Shown here piece by piece: positions 7,141-15,732 of a stretch of DNA of 64,000 nt; position 1 is the stretch's first letter, and every line of letters starts with the position of its first letter. This DNA comes from Prochlorococcus sp. AG-347-K17 (GTDB taxonomy: Bacteria > Cyanobacteriota > Cyanobacteriia > PCC-6307 > Cyanobiaceae), in contig QCCE01000004.1 in NCBI GenBank assembly GCA_003281385.1, positions 78,248 to 142,247 on the forward strand. Direction: 5' to 3'. The translations under genes were made by a program, and so were the position numbers. The notes below the pieces were generated by a model that saw nothing but the letters and a program-made list of their open reading frames with translations, made no database searches and was not told the origin of the DNA.

Positions 7141-8826
7141 ATGATTATTCCAGCTAGTAATTTCACTCAAAAATATAACTTTGAATGTAAAACTTCAGAT
7201 CAAATTTCAGAGAATAATTCATCAAGTAATAAAACATTTCTTAAAAATAACTTTTTAAATCCATCTAACGATCATGGTTATTTCTGTGCATGCATAGAAT
7301 GTAGGCCAATAGGAAATGATCATGAAAATTTTATGGCAGACATGCCAGATGACCCTGCTGAAATAATTTCAGATTTTTCTAGGATGGGCCTTATCAAAAA
7401 TGAAGCTTATGAAATTGCTGATGCTATTTCAACAGCTGAAATGAGAGATCTGCTATTTTATAAAAATGCTTCTAATGGTGACCCTTATAAAGAGCAATTG
7501 CTTAGAGAACTAGCTAAAGAAGCAGGGGGATTAGATCAAGCCTTTCAAGCAGCATTTGGACCTCAAGCAGGTAAGTTTTTTGCCAAAACAAAAGCCTCTT
7601 CGCCAATGGGTAGAAGACAATTTTTATCTAGCTTAGCTGCAGGTGCAGCACTAATAACAGTTGCTTGTTCCAACCAAAATAAACCTGCTAAACAACCAAT
7701 TGATGACACCCCTATCAATGTAAATAATTTAGAGAAACAAACCTTAAGAGTTGGTTTCATACCTATAACTTGTGCTTCTCCCATCATTATGGCCGAACCA
7801 ATGGGTTTCTATAACAAGTTCGGTATGGATGTAAAAGTTGTCAAAATGCCAAGTTGGGGAGCAGTAAGAGATTCAGCAATTGCTGGTGAATTAGATGCTT
7901 ACCATATGCTAGCTCCAATGCCAATTTCCATGACACTTGGATTAGGAACTGCGCCATTCAGTGTAAAACTAGCAAGCATTGAAAATATAAATGGACAAGC
8001 TATTACTGTTGCTAACCGTCATAAAGGAAAAGTTAATGGTCCTGCAGACATGAAAGGATTCGTTTTTGGGGTTCCATTCCCATATTCAATGCATAATCTT
8101 TTATTAAGATATTATCTAGCCAAAGGTGGAGTTGATCCAGATAAAGACGTTCAAATTCGTCCTGTTCCACCACCAGATAGTATTGCACAGTTAGTTGCTG
8201 GTGATATTGATGCATACTTAATGCCTGATCCTTTTAATCAAAGGGCGGTTTACGAAGATGCAGGTTTTATACATCTTCTTACTAAAGAATTATGGCCAGG
8301 TCATCCATGTTGTGCTTTTGCCGCAGGAGAACCATGGATAAAGGAACATCCTGAAACTTTCAGAGCTCTAAATAAATCTATCATTGATGCTGCTGCTTAT
8401 GTCTCAACTCCTACTAATAGAAAAGAAGTTGCAAAAGCTATATCTGGAAGAGGATTTTTAAACCAACCTACAGAAGTTGTTGAAGCTGTTCTTACAGGCA
8501 AATTTGATGATGGATTAGGTAAAAAACAAAATGTACCAGACAGAATTGACTTTAAGCCTTATCCTTGGCAAAGTTTCTCTCATTGGATCCAATCTCAATT
8601 AATTCGTTGGGATTTAGGAGGTGCAGTTGCTGCAATTCAGGCAGGAGATTTTAATCCTAATAGTGCTTCAATATTTTTGACGGACGAAGCTCAAGCTTTA
8701 GAAAGAGAAATGGGGGGCAATCCACCAACTGCGAGATTTAGAAAAGAAATCTTAGCTTATGATGAATTTGATCCAAGTAACCCAATGCAATACATTAAAG
8801 ATCAAATTAAAAGGGACGGTTTTTAA
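7141..8826 (+). CDS. cynA: Cyanate ABC transporter substrate-binding protein with long N-terminal extension
   Basis: A 561-residue protein. From about residue 200 it is a solute-binding protein of the NrtA/CynA/TauA type (VGFIPITCASPIIMAEPMGF). A twin-arginine lipoprotein signal, GRRQFLSSLAAGAALITVAC, lies internally at residues 157-176, with a possible lipidated C176. The first 156 residues are an unusual preamble with a CxCxxC motif (C49, C51, C54) and a helical segment rich in Asp, Glu and Ala. If the protein starts at M156 (ATG at 7606) it would have ordinary CynA length (about 406). No clear ribosome-binding site decides between starts. Cyanate as substrate is inferred from cynS at the end of the operon. 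Confidence 0.87.
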   Translation: MIIPASNFTQKYNFECKTSDQISENNSSSNKTFLKNNFLNPSNDHGYFCACIECRPIGNDHENFMADMPDDPAEIISDFSRMGLIKNEAYEIADAISTAEMRDLLFYKNASNGDPYKEQLLRELAKEAGGLDQAFQAAFGPQAGKFFAKTKASSPMGRRQFLSSLAAGAALITVACSNQNKPAKQPIDDTPINVNNLEKQTLRVGFIPITCASPIIMAEPMGFYNKFGMDVKVVKMPSWGAVRDSAIAGELDAYHMLAPMPISMTLGLGTAPFSVKLASIENINGQAITVANRHKGKVNGPADMKGFVFGVPFPYSMHNLLLRYYLAKGGVDPDKDVQIRPVPPPDSIAQLVAGDIDAYLMPDPFNQRAVYEDAGFIHLLTKELWPGHPCCAFAAGEPWIKEHPETFRALNKSIIDAAAYVSTPTNRKEVAKAISGRGFLNQPTEVVEAVLTGKFDDGLGKKQNVPDRIDFKPYPWQSFSHWIQSQLIRWDLGGAVAAIQAGDFNPNSASIFLTDEAQALEREMGGNPPTARFRKEILAYDEFDPSNPMQYIKDQIKRDGF

Positions 8827-8897
8827 TTTATAAAAATTGTTTTTATTAGTATTTATTAATACAACAATTCTGAATTTCTAGTTAAATAATCTAGGAG

Positions 8898-9680
8898 ATG
8901 AACAAAGCTATTTCTACACGGCTTACTTTTGCAGTAGCAATTTTGAGCCTCCTAATTTTTATCATTCTTTGGCAAGTAATTGCTCAACAAGGTTTATTAG
9001 TCAAGAATTTCCCAGGTTCATTTAAAACAATAGGATCATTAATTTGGTGGGTATCAGATCCATTTTTTGATAATGGTCCAAATGATTTAGGAATAGGAAC
9101 TAACTTACTTATAAGCTTAAGAAGAGTATTAATTGGATATAGCTTAGCTGTTTTAGTCGCTGTTCCTTTGGGGGTTCTAATGGGGATGTCGAAGTTAGCT
9201 CAGTCCTCTTTAAATCCATATGTGCAACTTTTAAAACCTGTTTCCCCTTTGGCATGGCTTCCTGTAGGACTTTTTGTTTTTAGAAACTCAGAGATCACAG
9301 GCATTTTCGTTATTTTCATAACAAGTATTTGGCCAACATTAATTAATACTGCTTTTGGTGTGGCTAGTATTAATCCTGATTATTTGAGAGTTTCTAAATC
9401 TTTAGGAGCAAGTAAATCAACAACTATTAGGAGGGTTATTTTGCCAGCAATCATGCCAAACATTCTTGCAGGGATGAGAATATCAATGGGAACAGCTTGG
9501 CTTGTGATTGTTGCTGCAGAAATGCTATTGGGTACAGGAATTGGTTATTTTATTTGGAATGAATGGAATAATTTATCCCTTGAAAATATATTTGTTGCAA
9601 TAATAATAATTGGATTTACAGGATTTATTTTGGATCAATTTTTTGGATTTCTTCAAGATAAATTCGACTATAGTATCTAA
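8898..9680 (+). CDS. cynB: Cyanate ABC transporter permease
   Basis: A 260-residue inner-membrane permease of the nitrate/sulfonate/taurine family with about six hydrophobic segments. The cytoplasmic coupling loop (SKSLGASKSTTIRRVILPAI, about residues 173-192) fits the EAA motif that contacts the ATPase. A good ribosome-binding site, TAGGAG, precedes the ATG. The gene follows cynA by 71 bp and cynD begins 13 bp after it. Substrate is inferred from cynS. Confidence 0.88.
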   Translation: MNKAISTRLTFAVAILSLLIFIILWQVIAQQGLLVKNFPGSFKTIGSLIWWVSDPFFDNGPNDLGIGTNLLISLRRVLIGYSLAVLVAVPLGVLMGMSKLAQSSLNPYVQLLKPVSPLAWLPVGLFVFRNSEITGIFVIFITSIWPTLINTAFGVASINPDYLRVSKSLGASKSTTIRRVILPAIMPNILAGMRISMGTAWLVIVAAEMLLGTGIGYFIWNEWNNLSLENIFVAIIIIGFTGFILDQFFGFLQDKFDYSI

Positions 9681-9693
9681 ACTTATTAATTAA

Positions 9694-10560
9694 ATGAATA
9701 AAAAATCATCAAAAACATCTTCCTCTAATGAAAATTATTCTCACCTTGAATTATTCAATTTAGGTAAGATTTTTTTTAAAGAAAAGAAGTTTATTGATTT
9801 TCGTTCCAAAGGAAATAGAAGTGGATTTGAAGCTATCAAAGATATTAACCTGAAAATAGAGAAGAACACATTTGTATCAATAATAGGTCCTTCTGGTTGT
9901 GGCAAATCAACATTGCTAAATTTAATAGCAGGCTTACAAGCTCCAACATCTGGGAAAATTGTTATTGACGGACAAGCCATAAAAGGTCCAGGTCCCGATA
10001 GAGGTGTAATTTTTCAAAATTACGCTTTGATGCCGTGGTTAACAACTATTCAAAATATTGAGTTTGCCTTAAATACTGTTTTCCCAGCAAAAACAAAAGC
10101 TGATGTTAAAGAAAGAGCTAGAAAATATTTAAGAATGGTTGGTTTAGAAAAAGCTTCAAATAAATTCCCAAAAGAATTATCTGGAGGAATGAAGCAAAGA
10201 GTTGCAATTGCCAGAGCCTTATCTATTAATCCAAATATGTTGTTGATGGATGAACCCTTTGGTGCTCTTGATGCATTAACCAGATCCTATTTACAAGATG
10301 AATTATTATCCATTTGGAGAAAAAATAAAGTAACTGTTGTTTTAATTACTCATAGTATTGAAGAAGCATTGCTTTTATCTGACAAGATTGTTTTGATGTC
10401 AAGCGGTCCTTCTGCCATAATTTCTGAGGAAATTTCAGTTGATTTAGAAAGACCAAGAGATCGAGAAAAAATTGAACAAGACCCTAAATATTTAAAAATT
10501 AAAATGCGTTTGGAAAAACATCTATTAAGAGAAACAAGAGCTGTAGAAGAGGTTACCTAG
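9694..10560 (+). CDS. cynD: Cyanate ABC transporter ATP-binding protein
   Basis: A 288-residue ATPase of the nitrate/taurine type. Walker A is GPSGCGKS at residues 65-72, the signature LSGGMKQRVAIARAL, Walker B LLMDEPFGALDA and the switch ITHSIEEA. It lacks the extra regulatory domain fused to NrtC, so the complex needs two copies of this one subunit. It is the third gene of the cyn operon. Confidence 0.9.
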   Translation: MNKKSSKTSSSNENYSHLELFNLGKIFFKEKKFIDFRSKGNRSGFEAIKDINLKIEKNTFVSIIGPSGCGKSTLLNLIAGLQAPTSGKIVIDGQAIKGPGPDRGVIFQNYALMPWLTTIQNIEFALNTVFPAKTKADVKERARKYLRMVGLEKASNKFPKELSGGMKQRVAIARALSINPNMLLMDEPFGALDALTRSYLQDELLSIWRKNKVTVVLITHSIEEALLLSDKIVLMSSGPSAIISEEISVDLERPRDREKIEQDPKYLKIKMRLEKHLLRETRAVEEVT

Positions 10561-10594
10561 ACTTCTTCTGCACTAAAAAAAACAACAATTAATT

Positions 10595-11038
10595 ATGACT
10601 TTACCCTCATTTACACAAATACTATTAAAAGCAAAAAAAGAAAAAAAATTATCCTTTGAAGATTTAGGTAAATTGATTAATAGAGATGAAGTATGGGTTG
10701 CAAGCTTATTTTATGGGCAAGCTACAGCTTCTGAAGGAGAAGCTAATATTTTAATTAATGCTCTTGATTTACAATCAGAACTAGAAGATCAATTAACAAC
10801 GCCGCCAGTAAAAGGCTGCCTAGATCCTGTTGTCCCAACAGATCCTCTTATTTACAGATTTTATGAAATAATGCAAGTATATGGACTGCCAATGAAAGAT
10901 GTAATACAAGAAAAATTTGGTGATGGAATTATGAGTGCAATTGATTTTTCAATTGAAGTTGATAAGGTTGAAGACCCAAAAGGGGATAGGGTTTTAGTAA
11001 AAATGTGTGGCAAATTCTTGCCCTATAAAAAGTGGTAG
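10595..11038 (+). CDS. cynS: Cyanate hydratase (cyanase)
   Basis: A 147-residue cytoplasmic enzyme that converts cyanate plus bicarbonate to ammonia and two CO2, normally as a decamer. Catalytic residues R88 and E91 ([15 protein letters not shown]) and S114 ([13 protein letters not shown]) are present, offset by eight from E. coli numbering (R96, E99, S122). The N-terminal helical domain and the C-terminal dimer segment ending LPYKKW are complete. It begins 34 bp after cynD and closes the operon, which identifies the transporter substrate. Confidence 0.97.
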   Translation: MTLPSFTQILLKAKKEKKLSFEDLGKLINRDEVWVASLFYGQATASEGEANILINALDLQSELEDQLTTPPVKGCLDPVVPTDPLIYRFYEIMQVYGLPMKDVIQEKFGDGIMSAIDFSIEVDKVEDPKGDRVLVKMCGKFLPYKKW

Positions 11039-11077
11039 AAAGTTTTTCGTAATTTAAAGATAGTAAACAGTAATTAA

Positions 11078-11269
11078 TTATTCATCATTTTCATTAAGTT
11101 TGAGAGTCTTATTTATTTCATTCTCGAATTCTTTAGAAGCAGTTTGTAATCCTTTTAAGGTCTTACCAATAGTTTTTCCCAGTTGAGGCAAACGTTTTGG
11201 CCCAAAAATAAGCAATGCCAGTATAACAATTACGGCAATTTCTGGTAACCCTATTCCAAAAATGTTCAT
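11078..11269 (-). CDS. tatA: Sec-independent translocase subunit TatA/E
   Basis: A 63-residue protein with the TatA plan: short N-terminus, one transmembrane helix (LPEIAVIVILALLIFG), the FGPKRLPQLG hinge, then an amphipathic helix and an acidic tail. It helps form the pore for folded twin-arginine proteins. It is convergent with cynS, 39 bp away; CynA carries a twin-arginine motif, but a special tie between them is only a guess. Confidence 0.92.
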   Translation of the reverse strand: MNIFGIGLPEIAVIVILALLIFGPKRLPQLGKTIGKTLKGLQTASKEFENEINKTLKLNENDE

Positions 11270-11362
11270 TAAAAACTTAGTATTTCACTACTTTAAAAAA
11301 TTTTTCTTCTTCTTAAGGTAACTAAAGTCACACATTTATTTTTATTAATCAATCAATTAACA

Positions 11363-11686
11363 ATGGAAAGAAGTTGGGATCCCTACTATAAATATTTCAA
11401 AGAATTTGAATTTAATCTTTTTGAGATTTTTATATTTTTAGAATTTCAACAAGAAATTATTGATCTAGGATATATCGGACAAAGTCAAATCAACCAAAAT
11501 GTTCTTAATCCTGGCCAGTTTTGTGTTGTCGATGGATTAATAAAGATAGTTCATGATTTACCAAAATTTTTACATGATGAAAAATTTAAAAATAATTTGG
11601 ATGTAGAAAAATGGAAAAATGATTCTTATAATTTACTTTCATTAGATATAAAGTGGATAAAAAAATCATCAATAAAAATAATTTAA
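11363..11686 (+). CDS. Conserved hypothetical protein, 107 aa
   Basis: A 107-residue acidic-aromatic protein (MERSWDPYYKYFKEFEF...) without signal peptide, transmembrane segment or known motif. It is divergent from tatA with a 93-bp spacer. Codon use is AT-rich like its neighbours. I do not recognise the family. Coding potential is judged from length and composition only. Confidence 0.55.
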   Translation: MERSWDPYYKYFKEFEFNLFEIFIFLEFQQEIIDLGYIGQSQINQNVLNPGQFCVVDGLIKIVHDLPKFLHDEKFKNNLDVEKWKNDSYNLLSLDIKWIKKSSIKII

Positions 11687-11774
11687 TGATTACAGAATAT
11701 TTATTTTAAATTATAATTTTGAATAAAAGTTTAATTTCTAAATAATACTTAAGAACTAGTATTTGTTCTACAAT

Positions 11775-11787
11775 AATGATAATCATT
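11775..11787. promoter_or_regulatory. Zur/Fur-like operator upstream of the Cys-rich peptide gene
   Basis: AATGA-TAA-TCATT, a 13-bp perfect palindrome that matches the inner part of the site at 6947; outer bases are partly different. It lies about 103 bp before the ATG at 11891. A possible -10 box TATATT is at 11856-11861, so the site would sit roughly 80-90 bp upstream of the start of transcription, an activator-like rather than a repressor-like place. Confidence 0.6.
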
Positions 11788-11890
11788 TTCAAAATATATT
11801 TATAAATTTTTTTTTAAAAAATAGAAAAATTACTGCCTCAATTGATTTTATAAGCTATATTATTAATAATTAATCATCAACTTCATTATT

Positions 11891-12028
11891 ATGATTACTA
11901 CTAAAAAAAATATATTACCAACAAAGAATTCTATTTCTAATGAGAAAGATACCTGCCCCAGTTGCGGTTGCATTTGTCCTTGTGAATGTACAGATTGTGA
12001 AGAATGTTCACCTTGTAAAGATCATTAA
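11891..12028 (+). CDS. 45-aa cysteine-rich, metallothionein-like peptide
   Basis: A 46-codon ORF (with stop) starting at the ATG at 11891. The last 24 residues hold nine cysteines: C22, C25, C27, C29, C31, C33, C36, C39 and C42, in CxC and CxxC spacing, with a C-terminal His45. The N-terminal 20 residues are Lys/Asn/Ser-rich and lack Cys. The pattern is that of a metallothionein-type thiolate cluster for zinc, cadmium or copper. It does not look like the classical SmtA/BmtA sequence, which has a folded zinc-finger part with His ligands. The Zur-like palindrome upstream supports metal control. Alternative: an Fe-S or copper-binding peptide. Confidence 0.75.
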   Translation: MITTKKNILPTKNSISNEKDTCPSCGCICPCECTDCEECSPCKDH

Positions 12029-12135
12029 TCCTCTAAATCAAATAAATAATAAGTTTATATTTCGGTAAAGTTCCCAAAATTTGAACTATCAACTGATATT
12101 AAAGATTTTTTTTATTCAATTTGATTTTATAAATT

Positions 12136-12603
12136 TTAAAGACCAAGTTCCGTTAGGCCAGGAAAATCTCCTGGACGTGGACCTTCTCCCCATGTAAAAA
12201 GACAATCTTTTTTGTTTATAGAAATATCGTTAATACTTGCCTCTCTTCTACGCATTAAACCAGTTTCAGAGAATTCCCAATTTTCGTTGCCGTGTGCTCG
12301 AAAATAATTATATTCTTCGTCATGCCATTCATATTGAAATCGAACAGAAATTCGATTTGAATCATATGCCCATAATTCTTTAATAAGTTTATAGCCAATT
12401 TCTTTATTCCATTTTCTTTTCAAAAATTCTACAATTTCATCTCTCCCTCTTATAAATTCGCTCCTGTTTCTCCAAAAACTATCTTCTGTATATGCAAGTG
12501 ATACAGTCACGGGATCTTTAGTGTTCCATGCATTTTCAGCTAATCTCACTTTTTTTATTGCTGTCTCTTCATTAAAAGGAGGTAAAGGAGGTTTTGTCGT
12601 CAT
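12136..12603 (-). CDS. DUF1348 (NTF2-like) family protein
   Basis: A 155-residue cytoplasmic protein of the SnoaL/NTF2-like fold. It shows the typical DUF1348 features: [20 protein letters not shown] near the N-terminus, [16 protein letters not shown], and [21 protein letters not shown]. Family members are widespread single-domain proteins of unknown activity, perhaps binding small ligands. An imperfect palindrome around TGATTATCA lies about 50 bp upstream (12652-12668), weaker than the Zur-like sites. Confidence 0.85.
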   Translation of the reverse strand: MTTKPPLPPFNEETAIKKVRLAENAWNTKDPVTVSLAYTEDSFWRNRSEFIRGRDEIVEFLKRKWNKEIGYKLIKELWAYDSNRISVRFQYEWHDEEYNYFRAHGNENWEFSETGLMRRREASINDISINKKDCLFTWGEGPRPGDFPGLTELGL

Positions 12604-12705
12604 TTGATATTTAAATAATTTGGTTTTTACAATAATAAAAAAAATAATCTCTTTATGATTATCAAAAAAAGTACAATTTCAAATAAATTGAAAATCTTTA
12701 GGTGA

Positions 12706-12927
12706 TTATCCCCTGCATAGAGATTTATTTAAACAAGAATTTTTACCCTCAATATTTATTTGATCATCAATATTTTTTAATTTATTTTTATTATTTATTA
12801 CTTTAACTTTTTGCCCACAATGTTCTTTACAACCACCATTAAATAAATTGTGTGCATATAAATTAGAACTATTCGTAAGTAATAAAAGAAAAATTATTTT
12901 ATAAATTTGATTAAAATAAAACTTCAT
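12706..12927 (-). CDS. Small secreted protein with paired cysteines
   Basis: A 73-residue protein with a signal peptide (IIFLLLLTNSSNLYA, cleavage probably after A25). The mature part has C33-KEH-C37 preceded by GG, and C65 and C71 near the end (SCLNKSLCRG), with Lys/Asn-rich sequence between. Four cysteines in about 48 mature residues could form two disulfides or a metal site in the periplasm. Family unknown. Confidence 0.65.
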   Translation of the reverse strand: MKFYFNQIYKIIFLLLLTNSSNLYAHNLFNGGCKEHCGQKVKVINNKNKLKNIDDQINIEGKNSCLNKSLCRG

Positions 12928-12970
12928 TTTTATTATGATTTTCCGGGAATTAGTAAATAAATAATATCAG

Positions 12971-13207
12971 TTAATTCCATGGAGTGTTTATAAGACCCCA
13001 GATATCAAAGAAGAAAAATAAAACTGCAATAACAACAAGATCCCATGCTCTTTCCCTGAAAGCCCAAGGTGCAATAAAAACTTCTCCAAGTCCATGAAGT
13101 GCGGCCCCTACCGGTAGATGATCAAGAACCAGCAAACTGTGAGAGAGGATAAAAAGAAAGCTTGCGAAATATCTAAAAAAAACAAATTGCCAATTACCAG
13201 AATTCAT
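12971..13207 (-). CDS. Small integral membrane protein
   Basis: A 78-residue hydrophobic protein with at least two predicted membrane helices (FVFFRYFASFLFILSHSLLV and WDLVVIAVLFFFFDIWGLI) joined by a loop with LPVGAALHGLGEVFIAPW. It follows the small secreted protein's region on the same strand, separated by 43 bp. Not a high-light-inducible protein: it lacks the ExxNxR chlorophyll-binding motif. Function unknown. Confidence 0.65.
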   Translation of the reverse strand: MNSGNWQFVFFRYFASFLFILSHSLLVLDHLPVGAALHGLGEVFIAPWAFRERAWDLVVIAVLFFFFDIWGLINTPWN

Positions 13208-13335
13208 GCCTTTTAGATTTTTAAGAAATATACTTCAATGATCAAAATAATGATATAGATCTAGTCAAGAGATATTATTTTTGGTAGCCATAAATACGAA
13301 TAAAGATATAAAGCTAAAGTAAAAGTTACTAAACG

Positions 13336-14778
13336 ATGAAATATATGTTTTCAAGTTATCAGCCTAAAAATAGTTTTGATGAATATTTTAAGGATAATGT
13401 TAACTCTGCTAGAGAAATATTGATTCCACTTCTTTCATCTTTAGATAATATGGGTCTTGAGGAATTAAACAGGAATCATTCTGCAGCAAAAAAATTATTA
13501 TTAAGACATGGTGCAACTTTTAGATTAAATGATACTGGTTTAAAAGGTACTGAGAGAATATTACCTTTTGATCCACTTCCTAGAATAATTAGTAGAGATG
13601 ATTGGGTAACTTTAGAAAAAGGGCTAAAACAAAGGCTTGAGGCAATTGATTTATTCCTAGATGATATTTATAATTCCCAAAAAATAATTAATGATGGAAT
13701 AATTCCAAGAGAATTAATAGAGAGTTCAGAAGGTTGGAGACCTCAAATGATAGGCTTCAAACCGCCATTAAATAAATGGTGTCAAATTTCAGGACTTGAT
13801 TTAATAAGGGACAGAAAAGGAGATTGGCATGTTTTAGAAGATAATTTAAGGTGCCCTTCTGGGGTTGCTTATTTTTTAGAAAATAGATTAGTTATGAAAA
13901 ATATTTTTCCTAATCTTTTCTCTGGAAGAATAGTAAAACCAATTGATGAATATCCATCATATCTTTTAAAAACTCTTCAAGAACTTGCAGTATGGACAGA
14001 TACTCCCAAGATAGTTCTACTTACTCCTGGAATTTTTAATAGTGCTTATTTTGAACATAGTTATTTAGCTCAAGAAATGGGCATCCAACTAGTTCAGGGT
14101 CATGACTTAGTTTGTAATGATGATTATGTATATTTAAAAACTACCTCTGGATTAAAAAGAGTAGATGTCATTTACAGAAGAATTGATGATGATTTCCTTG
14201 ATCCTCTTAATTTCAGAAAAGATTCCTGCCTTGGTGTTAGCGGATTACTTGATGTTTTTAAGGCAGGTCATGTTGCTTTGGCAAATGCGCCTGGGACTGG
14301 AATAGCAGATGACAAAATGATTTATTCATTTGTTCCAAAAATGATTAAATATTATCTTGATGAAGAAATTATTATTAAAAATGTAGAAACGTATATTTGT
14401 CATTACCAAAAGGATCGAGATTATGTCCTTGAGAATTTACCAAAACTTGTTGTTAAGTCTGTCGCAGAAGCCGGGGGTTATGGAATGTTAATTGGACCTC
14501 ACTCAACAACAAGTGAGATAGAAGAATTTGCCAATAAAATTAAAAAAAATCCTAGAAATTTCATAGCACAACCAACCTTAGAATTATCTACTGTGCCATC
14601 GTTATGTGATGGAGAAATCTATCCATGTCATGTTGATTTAAGACCATATATCTTGAGAGGGAAAGATTCATGGGTAAGCCCTGGTGGGCTTACGAGGGTA
14701 GCATTAAAAAAAGGATCATTAGTCGTCAATTCTTCTCAAGGCGGAGGATGCAAAGATACATGGGTTGTAGGTAAATAA
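13336..14778 (+). CDS. Circularly permuted ATP-grasp type 2 protein
   Basis: A 480-residue COG2308-type protein (DUF404/DUF407). Recognisable parts are LPFDPLPRIISRDDW, the segment WHVLEDNLRCPSGVAYFLENR, VIYRRIDDDFLDP and VVKSVAEAGGYGMLIGP, matching the rearranged ATP-grasp fold. Such proteins probably make an amide or peptide bond at the expense of ATP. It is the first of three tightly spaced genes (1-bp, then 11-bp gaps), the common partner set with alpha-E and transglutaminase-like proteins. Substrate unknown. Confidence 0.9.
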   Translation: MKYMFSSYQPKNSFDEYFKDNVNSAREILIPLLSSLDNMGLEELNRNHSAAKKLLLRHGATFRLNDTGLKGTERILPFDPLPRIISRDDWVTLEKGLKQRLEAIDLFLDDIYNSQKIINDGIIPRELIESSEGWRPQMIGFKPPLNKWCQISGLDLIRDRKGDWHVLEDNLRCPSGVAYFLENRLVMKNIFPNLFSGRIVKPIDEYPSYLLKTLQELAVWTDTPKIVLLTPGIFNSAYFEHSYLAQEMGIQLVQGHDLVCNDDYVYLKTTSGLKRVDVIYRRIDDDFLDPLNFRKDSCLGVSGLLDVFKAGHVALANAPGTGIADDKMIYSFVPKMIKYYLDEEIIIKNVETYICHYQKDRDYVLENLPKLVVKSVAEAGGYGMLIGPHSTTSEIEEFANKIKKNPRNFIAQPTLELSTVPSLCDGEIYPCHVDLRPYILRGKDSWVSPGGLTRVALKKGSLVVNSSQGGGCKDTWVVGK

Positions 14779-14779
14779 T

Positions 14780-15721
14780 ATGCTTTTAAGTCGTGTAGCA
14801 GAATCTCTTTATTGGATCAATCGTTATTTAGAACGTGCAGAAAACATATCTCGTTTCGTGGAAGTAAGTGAAGCAATGTCATTAGATTGTCCGCCAGGAA
14901 GTGCAGAACCTTGGCTCCCGTTAATTGATGCTTCGAGTGATAGAGAATCTTTTGATAAAAGATTCCCAGAGAAAAAACCCGATGACGTTATTAATTTTTT
15001 AATAAGAGATCGTTTAAACCCAAATAGCATAATTTCTTGCATTCAAATGGCAAGAGAAAATGCAAGACAAATCAGAGATGTCATGACCACAGAAATGTGG
15101 GAACAGATTAATATTTTATATTGGAATATGCAAGAAGGAGAAGCAATATGGAATAAACCAAGACAAGAACAATTAAGTGAAATAAGGAGGGAATGTCAGC
15201 TTTTTTATGGAATTACAGATGCGACTCTAAGCAAAGATCTTGCCTGGAGATTTAGCATTCTTGGAAGATTAATCGAAAGAGCTGACAAAACATCAAGAAT
15301 TTTAGATGTGAAATATTATTTACTCCTTCCCAGCTTAGATGAACTTGGAGGAGTTCTTGATGAGTTGCAATGGATAGCACTTTTACGTTCAGCTGGAGCT
15401 TATCAAATGTTTAGGAAAGCAGAGCAAAATTCTATAAAGCCTAATTCAGTTGCGAGATTTCTTTTACTTGATCCAATTTTTCCGAGATCAGTAAGATACT
15501 GTCTTGATGGGATAAGCAATACTCTTAAAACAATTGATACCTCTCCTTCAACTGAAAATCCTTCAGAACTAGAATGCATGAGAGGTTTGCTTAAAGCAAA
15601 GTGGAGTTATATCAGAATTGAAGATATAATCAATAATGGTTTACATGAGGCAATCGATTCATTGCAAATGGATTTAAATAAATTAAACGAACTCATTCAA
15701 GAAAAATATTTTATTAATTAA
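14780..15721 (+). CDS. Alpha-E domain protein (DUF403)
   Basis: A 313-residue all-helical COG2307-type protein that starts MLLSRVAESLYWINRYLERAE, the family hallmark, and continues with NARQIRDVMTTEMWEQIN and LGRLIERADKTSRILDVKYY. It has no signal peptide. Its gene follows the ATP-grasp gene by one base. Members always partner ATP-grasp and transglutaminase-like proteins in a presumed peptide-forming system of unknown product. Confidence 0.9.
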   Translation: MLLSRVAESLYWINRYLERAENISRFVEVSEAMSLDCPPGSAEPWLPLIDASSDRESFDKRFPEKKPDDVINFLIRDRLNPNSIISCIQMARENARQIRDVMTTEMWEQINILYWNMQEGEAIWNKPRQEQLSEIRRECQLFYGITDATLSKDLAWRFSILGRLIERADKTSRILDVKYYLLLPSLDELGGVLDELQWIALLRSAGAYQMFRKAEQNSIKPNSVARFLLLDPIFPRSVRYCLDGISNTLKTIDTSPSTENPSELECMRGLLKAKWSYIRIEDIINNGLHEAIDSLQMDLNKLNELIQEKYFIN

Positions 15722-15732
15722 TAAGTTTATTA

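Noticed and set aside
12971..13207. High-light-inducible protein
   Set aside because: Size and helices are suggestive but the chlorophyll-binding ExxNxR motif is absent.
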